From assembly GCA_019925795.1 (NCBI GenBank), contig CM034300.1, positions 35,637,591 to 35,701,590 on the forward strand: a stretch of DNA of 64,000 nt. The letters run 5' to 3'. This DNA comes from Dendrobium chrysotoxum. Its lineage: Eukaryota > Streptophyta > Magnoliopsida > Asparagales > Orchidaceae. The stretch's first letter is position 1, and each line of letters opens with the position of its first letter. A program made the position numbers and the translations under genes. Positions 1 to 10,188 of the stretch are shown here, piece by piece. A model generated the notes under the pieces. That model searched no databases, was not told the origin of the DNA, and saw nothing but the letters and a program-made list of their open reading frames with translations.

Positions 1-304
1 ATACGCTAGGTTAGGAGGTGATAGAGTATGGTTGCAGGATATCTAAGTGATTGAATATTGACTAGAATTTGAGTGATTGATTGAGTGTTTGAAGACTGCG
101 ATTTTGAATGATGATTGATTAAGGCATTGACTGCATATTATTGATTGATAATGATTTACAGGTTAAATGAATGCAAGCTATATAATTGAAGGTTGAACAT
201 ATGATTGATAGAGTACTAGATGATTGACATTTGGGGTTGTCAATCACTAGATATTTAATTAGGAAGTTGGAAGGTCCTGATTTCCTCATATAAAAATAAG
301 GTCA
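1..304 (-). mobile_element. Outer end of an Ogre-like LTR (Ogre-3), truncated by window edge
   Basis: The last 24 bases (281-304) match, with about three differences, the terminal 24 bases of the Ogre-1 LTRs (15741-15764 and 46193-46216), including the final AAGGTCA/GAGGTCA. The rest is low-complexity sequence rich in GATTGATTGA-type words. Read on the minus strand this is the 5' start of an LTR. Immediately to the right, the Athila-like LTR begins in mid-sequence, so the simplest reading is that an Ogre-like element inserted into that LTR and extends left of the window. No coding sequence is visible. Confidence 0.55.
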
Positions 305-1118
305 ATAATAATGTTATCACCAACTAGGACCAAAGTTTCTCCTCTACACTCCTTCATCCTTCACTTACAGAGTTGTTTCAATAAAATATAGACTAAGAAC
401 TCCAAAAGATTGTATCTTATACTTCCCATGCCACCGTTAGATTTTACCCTGAGAGGGCACTAGAGAAGAACAGTAAAAAATACTCAATTTTATATAAGTG
501 ATTGGCCTCCTCTATAAATAAAATAGAATATCTACTTATAGAAAAATACAAAAAGGGTATCTGCCACTGTAGCACATGAAAAAGTGCCACTGCAGCGCCC
601 AAAAGTGAACTAGCGCCTTAGTATTGAAATGTGTGCTCTGCCGTGGTGCTTGATGATGTAGAATGGTTTTTAAGTGAACAGTCATGACCTTTCACTAAAA
701 TAATATGGCCTTTAGAAGTTATAATTGCTACAACATGAAGCTTTTGAAATTGGAGAGCTAGGGTGCCCTTATGGATAAATTCATATTGAGGCATTGAAAT
801 GCGTGGCATCGTGACATTTGATTTCCAAGAACCTAGTGCTGCCAAGCTATATTTTTTATGCAGTAGTGCACCTAATGCTTTGACATTGGATGTGTTGCTA
901 TTATAACGTTTGCAAACAGAGAGCATGGCACTGTAATATCCAAAACTGATGCCTCAGTAGTGTTTAATATAGCGCAGCGATGGTGTTCCCTCTGGCACCA
1001 TGACACTAAATGTTCATTTGAAATTTTCACCATTTTTATGTTTTTCCTGTATTAACCAAAATAACACATTTTCACTAAAATTTAAATATAATAAACTTTA
1101 CATAATTCACACTTATCA
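305..1118 (-). repeat. 3' LTR of Athila-like element, interrupted at its far end
   Basis: Bases 312-1118 form a direct repeat with 5274-6050: both begin TGTTATCACCAA and both end CATAATTCACACTTATCA. On the minus strand the LTR starts TGATAAGTGTGAATTATG, a start common in plant Athila and related gypsy LTRs. The copy at 4466-6050 continues about 800 bases further, so this copy is cut short where the Ogre-like LTR end abuts it at 304/305. The two copies differ at many positions, which indicates an old insertion. Confidence 0.7.
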
Positions 1119-1134
1119 AATTCTCCCCATCTTA
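1119..1134 (-). other. Polypurine tract of Athila-like element
   Basis: On the minus strand the sequence reads AAGATGGGGAGAATT directly before the TGATAAGTG start of the 3' LTR, preceded by a TGAGGACAAGCATGAG stretch that is typical of the 3' end of this gypsy group. This is the expected plus-strand priming site and fixes the element's orientation as minus. Confidence 0.7.
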
Positions 1135-2959
1135 AACTCATGCTTGTCCTCAAATAAAAATGAAATCTACATTTCTGATTAATGTAACAACCAAAGTAAA
1201 AATGGATCATTAAAAATTATTAAAATATAAGATAATATATTATGATCTAGAAGTAATTGGAATGAACAAGGTTATAATTCTATTATAAAAAATTCTAATA
1301 ATTATCCTAACCCATCACATTTGCCATTATTTATTTTGATTTTATATGTTATGAATATAATTATTGATTACTAAATTTTGAAATGAATAATGCATCTTTA
1401 AAGATTAAATGTATCTGTTGTTAATTTTGAAATTCATTAGTTCACCATCATATGTTCTAGTTTTCCTATCGTATCCTTTGTGTATTTAAGTATAAGATTG
1501 TTGTTTGACTTTAAGCTTTTAACTAATACTAATTTTTTAATATACTCTTCTTCTTCTCTTTCTTTTTAGAACTCTTATCCTAATTCTTTTCTTTTCATTC
1601 GCATAAAGTATATAGTTAAAGATTTTAAATATTAGTTTTACTTATAATCACTAACAATCTTAATGATTTTAATGTAAGGATTTAACTAGATCACTAGGTC
1701 CAATTTTAAGTTTCTAGGATTTCCAATTTTAAGCTACTTCTACCTATTCTTTAACATTAATCATTCATATTTTAATTCAAAGTTCTATTTATAAATGTAT
1801 AACTTATAAATTCAAGTCAAGTCAATAACTTAAACGATCTAAGTTATTTAATTATTAGTTTTTCAATCTATGACTTATATTACAATATTCATTTAAACTA
1901 TAATATAAGATTTTATTATTATGCTAATTTTACATTATTGTAATTATCATTTTTATTCTAGTGAAATAAATAATCAAAAAGTGTAGATGTTAATGAAAGA
2001 TAATGTAAAGTGTAAACTTAAGGGAAATTAAATCAAATGTAAATACAAATAAAATTAAAATAAATTTAATAAAACATGTTTTTCATATGAATGATAAAAG
2101 GCTCAAAACAAGTGATATATATAAAACTAAATAATTGATAATGGATAACAAGTGCTTAAGGAACCACTCTAACATAACAATGCATTTGCTCTCATGGCCA
2201 TAACAAACATAACAAGAAACTACAAATTTGACAAACTATCACATCACTAGAATCTCCCCTAAGGCAAATAACAAAAAGGAAATAAAAGAAAAACAAGCTA
2301 CAAATGAAGGGTAGCATTCACTCTCTCTCTATGCTCTCTCTAGCCTCCTAACAAGCAAAATTAGGATCTTCCTCTTCATCATCATCATCATCATCATACA
2401 TACATACAATTTCAATCTATGACCATTAACTTTTAAATTGTGATAAGGAGAAAATTCATAATTGAGAAGCTTAGAACCATGCAATCTCTTCATTTCTGTA
2501 TTGTAAACCTTTATATCTTTGATAACTACATTTCTAAATTCTTTTAGTGCATTAGCAATATAAGAACTCTAAAACTTCAAAGCAGAAAATGATTCTTCAT
2601 TCTCATAGATAAGTTTCTTCTTCTTTAAGCAAGAATGCTTTCTATTCTTTCCAACCATTAACTCCTAAATGATGAAGAACAATAAAAAAAACTCACCCAA
2701 GAAGGATTTTTGAAAAGTTAGAGAGATAAAGAAAAATGACAAAGAAAACTAACTGCACCTAACCTTTATAACTAAACCAGCATGGTAGTTTATGATACTT
2801 ACGAGTGCCATGGCACTGAGTCCGGCATTGCAGTGCTTTTAAAAAAAAACATAAAACAAGTATCATGGAATAACTAAACACAAAGATGTATTACCTCCCA
2901 AATAGTACTAATTTTATAATCTTGAGTAAAACTTTCCTATATTTAATAATTTGGTTAGA
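1135..2959 (-). other. Non-coding internal region of Athila-like element
   Basis: Very AT-rich sequence between the polypurine tract and the gag remnant. No frame stays open for long and I recognise no protease, RT or integrase motif, so the pol region is absent or unrecognisable. A short ATC trinucleotide run lies at about 2370-2396. Two GC-containing stretches near 2800-2840 (GCCATGGCACTGAG and GGCATTGCAGTGC) resemble the repeated words in the LTR of the same element. Confidence 0.45.
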
Positions 2960-4245
2960 TTTCATCACTACCACTTAAGTGGTTTCCTCTGAGATCTTTT
3001 CCTTTCTCCATTAGATTAACTTCAGTATTGCAAGGAAATGATCCAAGAGGCCTACTACTAACTGAAATTGCAAGCTGACCTAATTGATTTTCTAAATTTT
3101 TAATAGAACTGCTTGACTTTGGAATTGAGTTCCTAACGGCATCACAATATCTTTGAGAGATGAAATTTTATTTCCAAATTGATTATTTTGATTTAATCCT
3201 GGGGTATAATATTAACAATAGGCTGCTGAGGATTATTCCAAATTCCTCCTTGATTATTTTGACCTGAATTCCATTGATTACTACCACTAATATTATTTGA
3301 CCAATTAAAATTAGGATGATTCCTCTAACCTGGATTTTATGTATTACAGTAGGGACTATTTTTTCTTCTAGTTAAATTCACAATTTCAATCCATTGCACA
3401 CCATTATCTCTAATAATATTTAAATCTTAATCTTCCAATTACATAGATGATTCAGATATTGATCTTGAACTGATCCCTATTATGTTTAATTTCTTGGAAA
3501 TTGCTATGACTTGGGCAATCAAAATTGACAAAGAATCTAATTTATAAATTTTAAGTATTCACTTAGGAATTACCCAACTAGCAGGCCACTAAAAATTTTC
3601 AGTACTCTTTACATCTATAAATTCATATGCTTCCTCAAATGGCTTGGACATTAATGATCCTATAGTTACTATATATTTGATTGCTCTAAGTGATCCTACT
3701 AATCTATAATAAATAATTTAATAACTAACTAATAAGGTAAGACATAATAATGAAATTTCCTAAGCATTTCCTTAAATCTACCGAAACTTTTATAAATTGA
3801 TTCTCCTTCAAACTAAACAAAATATATGTTGTCGTTTCTAAGTTTGGTAGTTACTGAAGGTGGGAAATACTTAGTAAGAAATTTGTGAGCCAACATATTC
3901 CAATTGGTTATACAACCTGGGCTAACAAAATTTAACCACATCTTAGCCTTATCTCCAAGATAAAATGGAAAAATAAAAGCTAATAGCATCAACACTAACA
4001 CTATTATACTTAGATGTTTAATATATTTCTAAAAAATCTACTAAGTATAAATTGGGATCTTGAATAGGAGTTTCTGATAGCTGGGAAGTTTGAATCATCT
4101 GAATAATGAAAGGTTTTAATTCAAAATTATTAAACAAGTTAGTAGGTCTATTAATACTCAGATGAATTTCATCTACTATAAGGTTAGCATAATCTCTAAG
4201 AGGTCTAGAATATTCTTGATCCGGTATTAGTTCAGTCATTTTCAA
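2960..4245 (-). pseudogene. Athila-like gag remnant
   Basis: The minus strand carries a broken gag. At its start (4245 downward) a 75-residue piece contains the RPLRDYAN and FELKPFIIQMIQ segments. After a stop, the piece at 4001-3813 has FPFYLGDKAKMWLN and HKFLTKYFPPSVTTKLRND, the core of the plant retrotransposon gag family as seen in Athila elements. Further down (about 3350-3200) the frames decode as Asn/Gln/Gly-rich NPGW-R-HPNF-W and QWN-GQNNQGG blocks, the usual gag C-terminal region. Stops and frameshifts break it throughout. It lies about 190 bases downstream of the primer binding site, the normal position. No pol follows it. Confidence 0.7.
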
Positions 4246-4436
4246 AATCTTTTAGTTTTCTAATTTTTAAAGGGGTCAATTCTATCTCTGAATCAAATAA
4301 CAAAGGTTCATTTTTATATCTACAAAGCAAGCAATAACGAATACACAATTAACAAATAAAATAGGATACAATTTATAAGTAGGTATAAATATGCACTTAG
4401 TTCAATAATATAATTTAAATTATGAAAAACAAATTA

Positions 4437-4460
4437 CTTCCATGGCAACGATGCTAAAAA
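4437..4460 (-). other. Primer binding site of Athila-like element (degenerate)
   Basis: On the minus strand this reads TTTTTAGCATCGTTGCCATG, close to the TGGCGCCGTTGCCGGGGA primer site usual for Athila-type elements (from memory, tRNA-Asp type), with several transitions. Its position between the 5' LTR and gag supports the call. Confidence 0.65.
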
Positions 4461-4465
4461 CTTTA

Positions 4466-6050
4466 TGAGGGATGTCTGTGAACTTATGCATATAGGAAAG
4501 CAAGGCTTTGTTATAGACTATTTAATGAATGTTTGTTCTTATTAATGTTGATAAATACTTATGTTTTTCTTGATATATTAACAATGAATCCCACTTAAAT
4601 TTATGCAAGTATATGTGTCAAATCAAGTAATAAATTGATTAATTTAAGTGTCAAACCAATGAGAAAGTGGTATGCTTACTTGTAACAAAACCATTATTGC
4701 TTACAATCAATGCATAATTTATCCTACTAAAATAAAAATCATGTTTTTAGAATTTCTATCACTTAATAAAAATAGTAAAAGAGTTGATATACAGTTTAAT
4801 AAAATCTTGTGGATTGATGAATGATAATACCATATTTTTCATAATGAGAATCTTAATTATAGTTATGATTTAGAGCATGTACATCCTTAGATATTTATCA
4901 AGCTTATAGGAGTGAAAAAGATATCTGTTGACCACCTATATTTATTATATCTCCTTAAGAACCTAGAATATTCAAACATCCTATGTATAGGTATGCCAAC
5001 ATTCCATCTCAATATTCATGATTATTCTTCTATACCTCTGTCGAGGATATACATCACAATAAGTTTTAACTACATATATAGCCACTATGTGTATTAAATG
5101 AAGAATGGGACATAATAAAAAATATTATTAAATATCTAAAGAATAAGAGTCTTCATTAGTACTTTAATATGCCCTTCATATCATTAAACCAAAATAAGAG
5201 ATAGAATAAATGATAAGCAAACTCATTTTCATTATATTCATAGAAGAATTAAAGTATAAGAGAAATATTAGAATGTTATCACCAAGTAGGATTAAAGTTT
5301 TTCCTCTACACTCCTTCTTTCTTCACTTACAGAGTTGCTTAAACAAAACATAGACTAAAGACTCAAAAAGATTGTATCTTGTATTTCCCTAGCCTCCCTT
5401 AGATTTAACTCTAAGAGGGCATTAAAGAAGCACGCTTAAAAATAATAAATTTTACATAGTTAACTGAACTCCTCTATAAAGGGCACCTGACACTATGGTG
5501 CTTGAATGTGTGGTGTTGCGGTGCTTGAAAGTGAAATAGTGCCTCGATGCAAAAATGTTTGCTTCGTCGTAGTGCTTGATGATATGGAATAGTTTTTAAG
5601 TGAATAGTTACAACCTTACACTAAAATAATGTGACCCTTGAAAGTTACAACTGTTATTCCATGGTGCTATGAAAATTGGAGTGTTATGGTGCTCGAGTGG
5701 ACAAATTTGCGATGAGGAATTAAAATGTTTGGCACCGTAGCATTCATTTTCCTGAGAACCTAGCACTGCTAAGATGGCTTTCTGACAGAGTGGTGCTTCT
5801 AATGCTATGGTGTTGGATGTGTTCTCACTGTAGCACTTATAAATAGAGATCATTGCATTGTAATGTCCAAAAGTGACACCTGGCAAAGTTGAATGCATCA
5901 TAACGGTGGTATTTCCTTTGGCGCCACGGTGCTAAATGTTCCTTTATATTTTTCACCTTTTTTTTTATTTTACCTGTGCAAAAATAATTAAAATAATACA
6001 TTTTCACTATTTTTCAAACATAATAAACATGACATAATTCACACTTATCA
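4466..6050 (-). repeat. 5' LTR of Athila-like element
   Basis: The part from 5274 to 6050 matches the 3' LTR copy at 312-1118. The part from about 4466 to 5273 has no partner in the window but lies between the matched repeat and the primer binding site, so I treat it as the downstream part of the same LTR; the partner copy lost it where Ogre-3 inserted. The high-coordinate end is ACTTATCA at 6050. A short word GGTGCT recurs about seven times between 5505 and 5935. The lower boundary is placed on the TG at 4466 and could be off by some bases. Confidence 0.55.
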
Positions 6051-7539
6051 AGATGTTCATATTCGATTTGAGTCTACAATGGTTATTCTGCTTGGCCATG
6101 AACTCACTGCTAATTATTAGCAGAAGGATTTTCTTCTGGGAAGGCATCATCTCTATCTGGATACTAGATTTGAATGCCTAGATGACTTGAATAAACTCAT
6201 CAAGGTTAACATTGATGAAGGGAGGTTGTTAAGAGATGGCGAATAAGCTAAAGCTGATGGACTAAGAGACCGCCCAACTAAAGGATCACATTTAATTTGA
6301 TTTGGACTCAAGAAAGGCTATTAATGCATTAATAATAGAGGCCAAAGATTGGGATAAGGTAATTTCTGTTGATTTTTTTGTGGGTCATAAATGCCAAAGA
6401 ACATAATGAGATGATCATTGCTAAGGTTATTGGGAAGCTGGTTGAGGTACTCCATATTGTTTAGGTCGATGACTTTGAACATTTTTTGAGTGACTATAAT
6501 GTTTAATGGGTCACTAATTACATTTGAAGGCTAGTGGCTTGAGGAAAACTCCAACCTAAATTTAAGGATCCTTCCTATCACTTCAAAAAATTTCCTAATA
6601 AAGATAATGAGAAAGATAGTTAAGGCACAAGGGTGACTAATAAATGAATTCCGTCTACCCATATTTTGTAATTTTGCAATAATTTTGATCGAATAAACTT
6701 GAAGGGATTCTTTTATTACTCAAACTTTTTCATACCTTCATATACCTGAGTGGTTATGTTAGTTAGTTTTTGTTTACAAAGTTTAGGCCGATTAAGTTTT
6801 TTGCGAAGAATTAAAACTTTGATCTTTATTTTTGTGATGTAAGTTGACCCTCTCGACTCAGTGGTGAGTGAGTTCATTGTTTGAGTGTGAAGTTCCTTAT
6901 GATGGGTCACATCTTACACCAAATTTATGGTCTTCACAGGGGTAACCATCAAGACTCATCAATTGAGGGAACTCAGGCTCTGCCCTTATTACGGAGCTTA
7001 TCATAATAAAGGGAGAGGGTGTCACCCGTCAGGCTTATTCACTGCCATTATCTAGGGTGTGACACTTTATTGACCAAGAGAGAAACAACATGTTATTTTT
7101 TGAGGAGCTTGTCACAAAAATGAGGGGGTATGACCTATAGTAGCTAATGGCATGGTTCCTAGCATATAGTTAAAAGGCACTTAAATTTTGCCTTTTATTA
7201 GGGACTTATATGTTACTCATTATGCATCATATCATAGTGGGGGGAATTTGCCAACAGTGGCTTAGATGTTTCACTGTTGATGATATGACCCTTTTCTTGC
7301 CAAGGCAATGTTTACCCTATTTGTACATAACAATAAATATTTTAAGAGGTGAAATAAGTTACCTCATTATTAAAGGTAGTGCATTTATTATGATCTATCT
7401 TTTTGAAGTTCGTTATATTTTATGATTCACTATTTATATTTATGTCTTCTGACTTAATTAATAGTTATATGTCCATAAATGTAATCAACATGTTCTTTGG
7501 AGTGTGAATAGACTTACATATGGGTAGCATTTGTTGAAT
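6051..7539. other. Unassigned intergenic or degenerate repeat sequence
   Basis: No feature here can be named. The first 350 bases on the plus strand decode, with stops, into protein-like stretches such as FESTMVILLGHELTANY and KAINALIIEAKDWDKVISVDF, which suggests an old coding remnant. I do not recognise the family. The rest is AT-rich with a GC-richer patch around 6950-7070 and no open frame above 71 codons. Confidence 0.3.
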
Positions 7540-8353
7540 GGAAATACTCCTTAAGCTTGGTTTTTGAGGATGATCTTACCAACTAATAACTAGTATAGCT
7601 GTAAGATTTCATCAATTTTGTGGTGCTTCTTCTTATGGCATATGGGGAAAAAGAAAGTAAAAGAAGGCTCATTTGGGTTTGACCAAATTTGACCGTTTGG
7701 GCATTTTTAATGTATTTGACTAGTTTGACTAGTCAAACTTAGTCAAGCCACCTAGGATAGACTAGTAAGAGTGTATAGAGGCTATTATGGTTGAATGCAT
7801 TGGATATTAGGTTTGAATTTGTGAATTAATTTTGTATGAATTTGAAGTATTTTGACTAGGTTGGTCAAGTCAACTTTATTAAAGGATATCTCCCATGGCC
7901 ATGACACATTAAAAATATGAGGAGGATTGTATGTGAGGGTTTGATGGATTTATTATTAGAATTTGGATGTTTAACCTGAACTAGTCAAGTTTGACCAATT
8001 TTAGGTAGAGTTGACTAACTCAATTACTAACTGGATAGGTTGACCAAACATGTTCAATCCACGAGAATCTATATTTAAAATGAACGTTCATATGTGAATT
8101 GGGGTTTGTAATTGAATAGATCAAGGTGTTTGATCAATTAGGCTAGGTTTAGCTAACTCAATTGAGTCAAATGGGTTAGGCACTGGGTTAGTGAACCAGT
8201 GTTATTGAGTTTAATCTATGAAGCTCCAAATGATTATGTTTGAACATTGATTGAAGCCAATGAGCCTGTGTACTGCATGAATTAGTATATTGAGCATGTT
8301 GATTTGGATTTAGGATTTTACTATTTAGATGACCTCAGATAGAAATGAGGTCA
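7540..8353 (-). repeat. Partial 3' LTR of Ogre-2
   Basis: The high-coordinate end (8330-8353) has the same 24-base terminal pattern as the Ogre-1 LTRs: TGACCTCA, an eight-base loop, TGAGGTCA. The body contains many TTGAC/GTCAA words in the same style as the Ogre-1 U3 region (14770-15330). On its right are the 3' UTR and integrase of Ogre-2, in the order expected on the minus strand. The lower limit is approximate because similarity fades and sequence below 7540 is unassigned. A full Ogre LTR would be several kb long, so this copy is probably truncated or interrupted. Confidence 0.5.
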
Positions 8354-8874
8354 ACAAATAAACCACCAACAGGTATGATAAACATGGAAAGTAAATCACA
8401 CATATTGGCTTTGATAGAAATAATCAACTAAATCTAAAAGATTTATTTAGCAATTGGATTTTAATTTTGAAATTTGTTTTGGATTGAGTTCTGATGAATA
8501 CTTACTTAAGAAGGAAATGATCCTACATAAGTAGATTTAAGTGCTTTGATCAAAATGATACCTGGAGTTATATCGCTGATCAACTAGAATTCAAAAGAAT
8601 TGATGTCGTTGGGGAAACATATACCAATCTTGAGAATGAGATTTAAACTTGAATGGGATGGAAATTCCTAAACAAGGAGATTTAGATGGTTAAATTAAGA
8701 CAACTAACTGATTAATCAGAATTCATAAGGAAAGGATTCCACTAAGGAAACTTACAACATTCCAAGATAATAAGATTTGAACTCAGATTGGATGTCAATC
8801 CAAAACAAAGAGATTTATATGGTTAGATTAGGATAATTACCCAACCAACTATAGCATATAGGATTCCATATGTA
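8354..8874 (-). other. 3' UTR of Ogre-2, non-repetitive part
   Basis: AT-rich non-coding sequence between the LTR end and the tandem array. Bases 8354-8372 on the minus strand (GTTGGTGGTTTATTTGT) occupy the polypurine tract position and correspond to the TTGGGGGTCCATTTGT stretch beside the Ogre-1 3' LTR. No other feature is seen. Confidence 0.4.
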
Positions 8875-9330
8875 GATGGGTTTACACCTAACATCTAATA
8901 TTAGGTGAAAGTGAAGCCAATTGGATACAATTTTGAAGATGGGTTACACCTAATAGGTAATTTTGGATGATAATCAAGCATATTGGATACCATATTGAAA
9001 ATGGGTTTACACCTAACAGCTATTTTTTAGTCGAAGCATATATGACACCATGTTGAAGATGGGTTTACTCTTAATAGCTACTTTTGGAGTCTCCATGGAG
9101 CATATAGGATGTCATGAAAATGGGCTTAGACCTAATAGTTACTTTTGTCAGAGTATATAGAATACCATGTTAAAGATGGGTTTACTCATAATGGCTATTT
9201 TTGGGGTCTCGATGGAGCATATATAATGCCATAAAAATGGGCTTAGACCTTACAACTTTGGAGTATATAGGACACCCTGGTGAAGATGGGTTTACTCCTA
9301 ATGGCTTAACTTAGGTAGATCTAAATAATA
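8875..9330. repeat. Tandem repeat array in Ogre-2 3' UTR
   Basis: The phrase GATGGGTTTAC(A/T)C(C/T)TAAT or its variant AATGGGCTTAGACCTAAT recurs with starts near 8875, 8938, 9000, 9058, 9119, 9175, 9236 and 9285, giving units of 49-63 bases. Units alternate between two variants in the right half. Tandem arrays between integrase and the 3' LTR are known for Tat/Ogre elements. Confidence 0.8.
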
Positions 9331-9539
9331 CCTAGAAATTTTATCCCTGATTGACCAAAATTCAAAAGGAGAGGTGTAATCAAGAGATCACATCAATCCT
9401 TAAGAACAGCCAAACTATCTAAAATGTCCTTCAGGGAATTTTAAAAATAATCCATTAGTTTTAATGTAATTCTCTAAACACAATCCCATCATCTGGACCA
9501 AGTTTATCTACATAACTATAACAATACTAGTATCATAGA

Positions 9540-10188
9540 ATTAAAAATTTCTTTTAATAGTTCATCCATTATAATACTTCTTTCAGAACCATTAATTGAT
9601 AGGTAACATTGGATAATCTCCTTTATAATCAACCAATTGATAGGAACCTCCTTAGTAAACTTTCACCACCATGAATGGACCATCCCAAACCAGGGCCAAT
9701 TTTCCACCATCTTTTGATGGGCCAAAAGAGAAAATATTAGAAATGATCTTTCTTTATTAGATTTAAACAAGAATTTGACTTTTAACAGGACATAATGGAG
9801 AAAAAGGAGTCTTGTAGCTGACCCCGTGTAGTGGGATAAAGGCATGATGTTATTGTTGTTGTTGTTTTGATGGGCCAAATGGGTCATCACAAAACAATGA
9901 CAAAGCCTCCTATATGGAAAAGTACTTGGATGAACCAATTTATTACGAGCTTGAATCATTTTTGGCTTTGTATAACTCAAGGATTTGATGAGCTTAAATT
10001 CACTTCCATTCCAAACCTTCGATCTCTTTCAATTAGATTTTAGCATTTTGTTATGATGTTATGTTATAGTTTACTGCAATCATGAGTGAAGGTAGTTGAA
10101 TCTCTAAAGGAATAAAAGCTTCTGCACCAAAGACAAAAGCATAAGGCATAGATTGAGTTAAAGTTCTATACATAGTTTAATACGCTCA
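9540..10188 (-). pseudogene. Ogre-2 integrase C-terminal remnant (broken by SINE and Ogre-1)
   Basis: Nucleotide alignment by eye to Ogre-1 (17500-17940, minus strand) is clear: both carry the segments that decode in Ogre-1 as KLVRPRTFQVGDLVLVLQRP. Here the reading is interrupted by a 138-base SINE at 9727-9864 and by many stops. The remnant ends at 10188, where the Ogre-1 LTR begins; the homology resumes at 46217. It is the most 3' part of the Ogre-2 pol. Confidence 0.65.
9727..9864 (+). mobile_element. SINE insertion with 15-bp target site duplication
   Basis: The 15 bases TTTTGATGGGCCAAA occur at 9712-9726 and again at 9865-9879, flanking a 138-base insert absent from the homologous integrase region of Ogre-1. 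The insert ends in a TTGTTGTTGTTG tail preceded by GTAGCTGACCCCGTGTAG and TGGGATAAAGGC, which I recognise as the 3' end of a widespread plant SINE type (Au-like; family name from memory). No clear tRNA-like A and B boxes are visible at the left end, so it is probably 5'-truncated. Confidence 0.75.

Noticed and set aside
2368..2396. ATC microsatellite as a feature of interest
   Set aside because: Short simple repeat in AT-rich non-coding DNA, without further structure.
4466..5273. Separate insertion between the matched Athila LTR repeat and the primer site
   Set aside because: No target duplication or terminal repeats are seen. The Ogre-like end at 304 explains why the partner LTR lacks this part.
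5472..5481. CTATAAAG TATA-like box on the plus strand in the Athila LTR (also near 521)
   Set aside because: The element reads on the minus strand by its gag, primer site and polypurine tract, so this would be antisense; kept only as a curiosity.
9663..9980. 105-codon minus-strand open frame
   Set aside because: It runs across a SINE insertion and its poly-Asn segment is the antisense of the TTG tail; only the first residues correspond to integrase.
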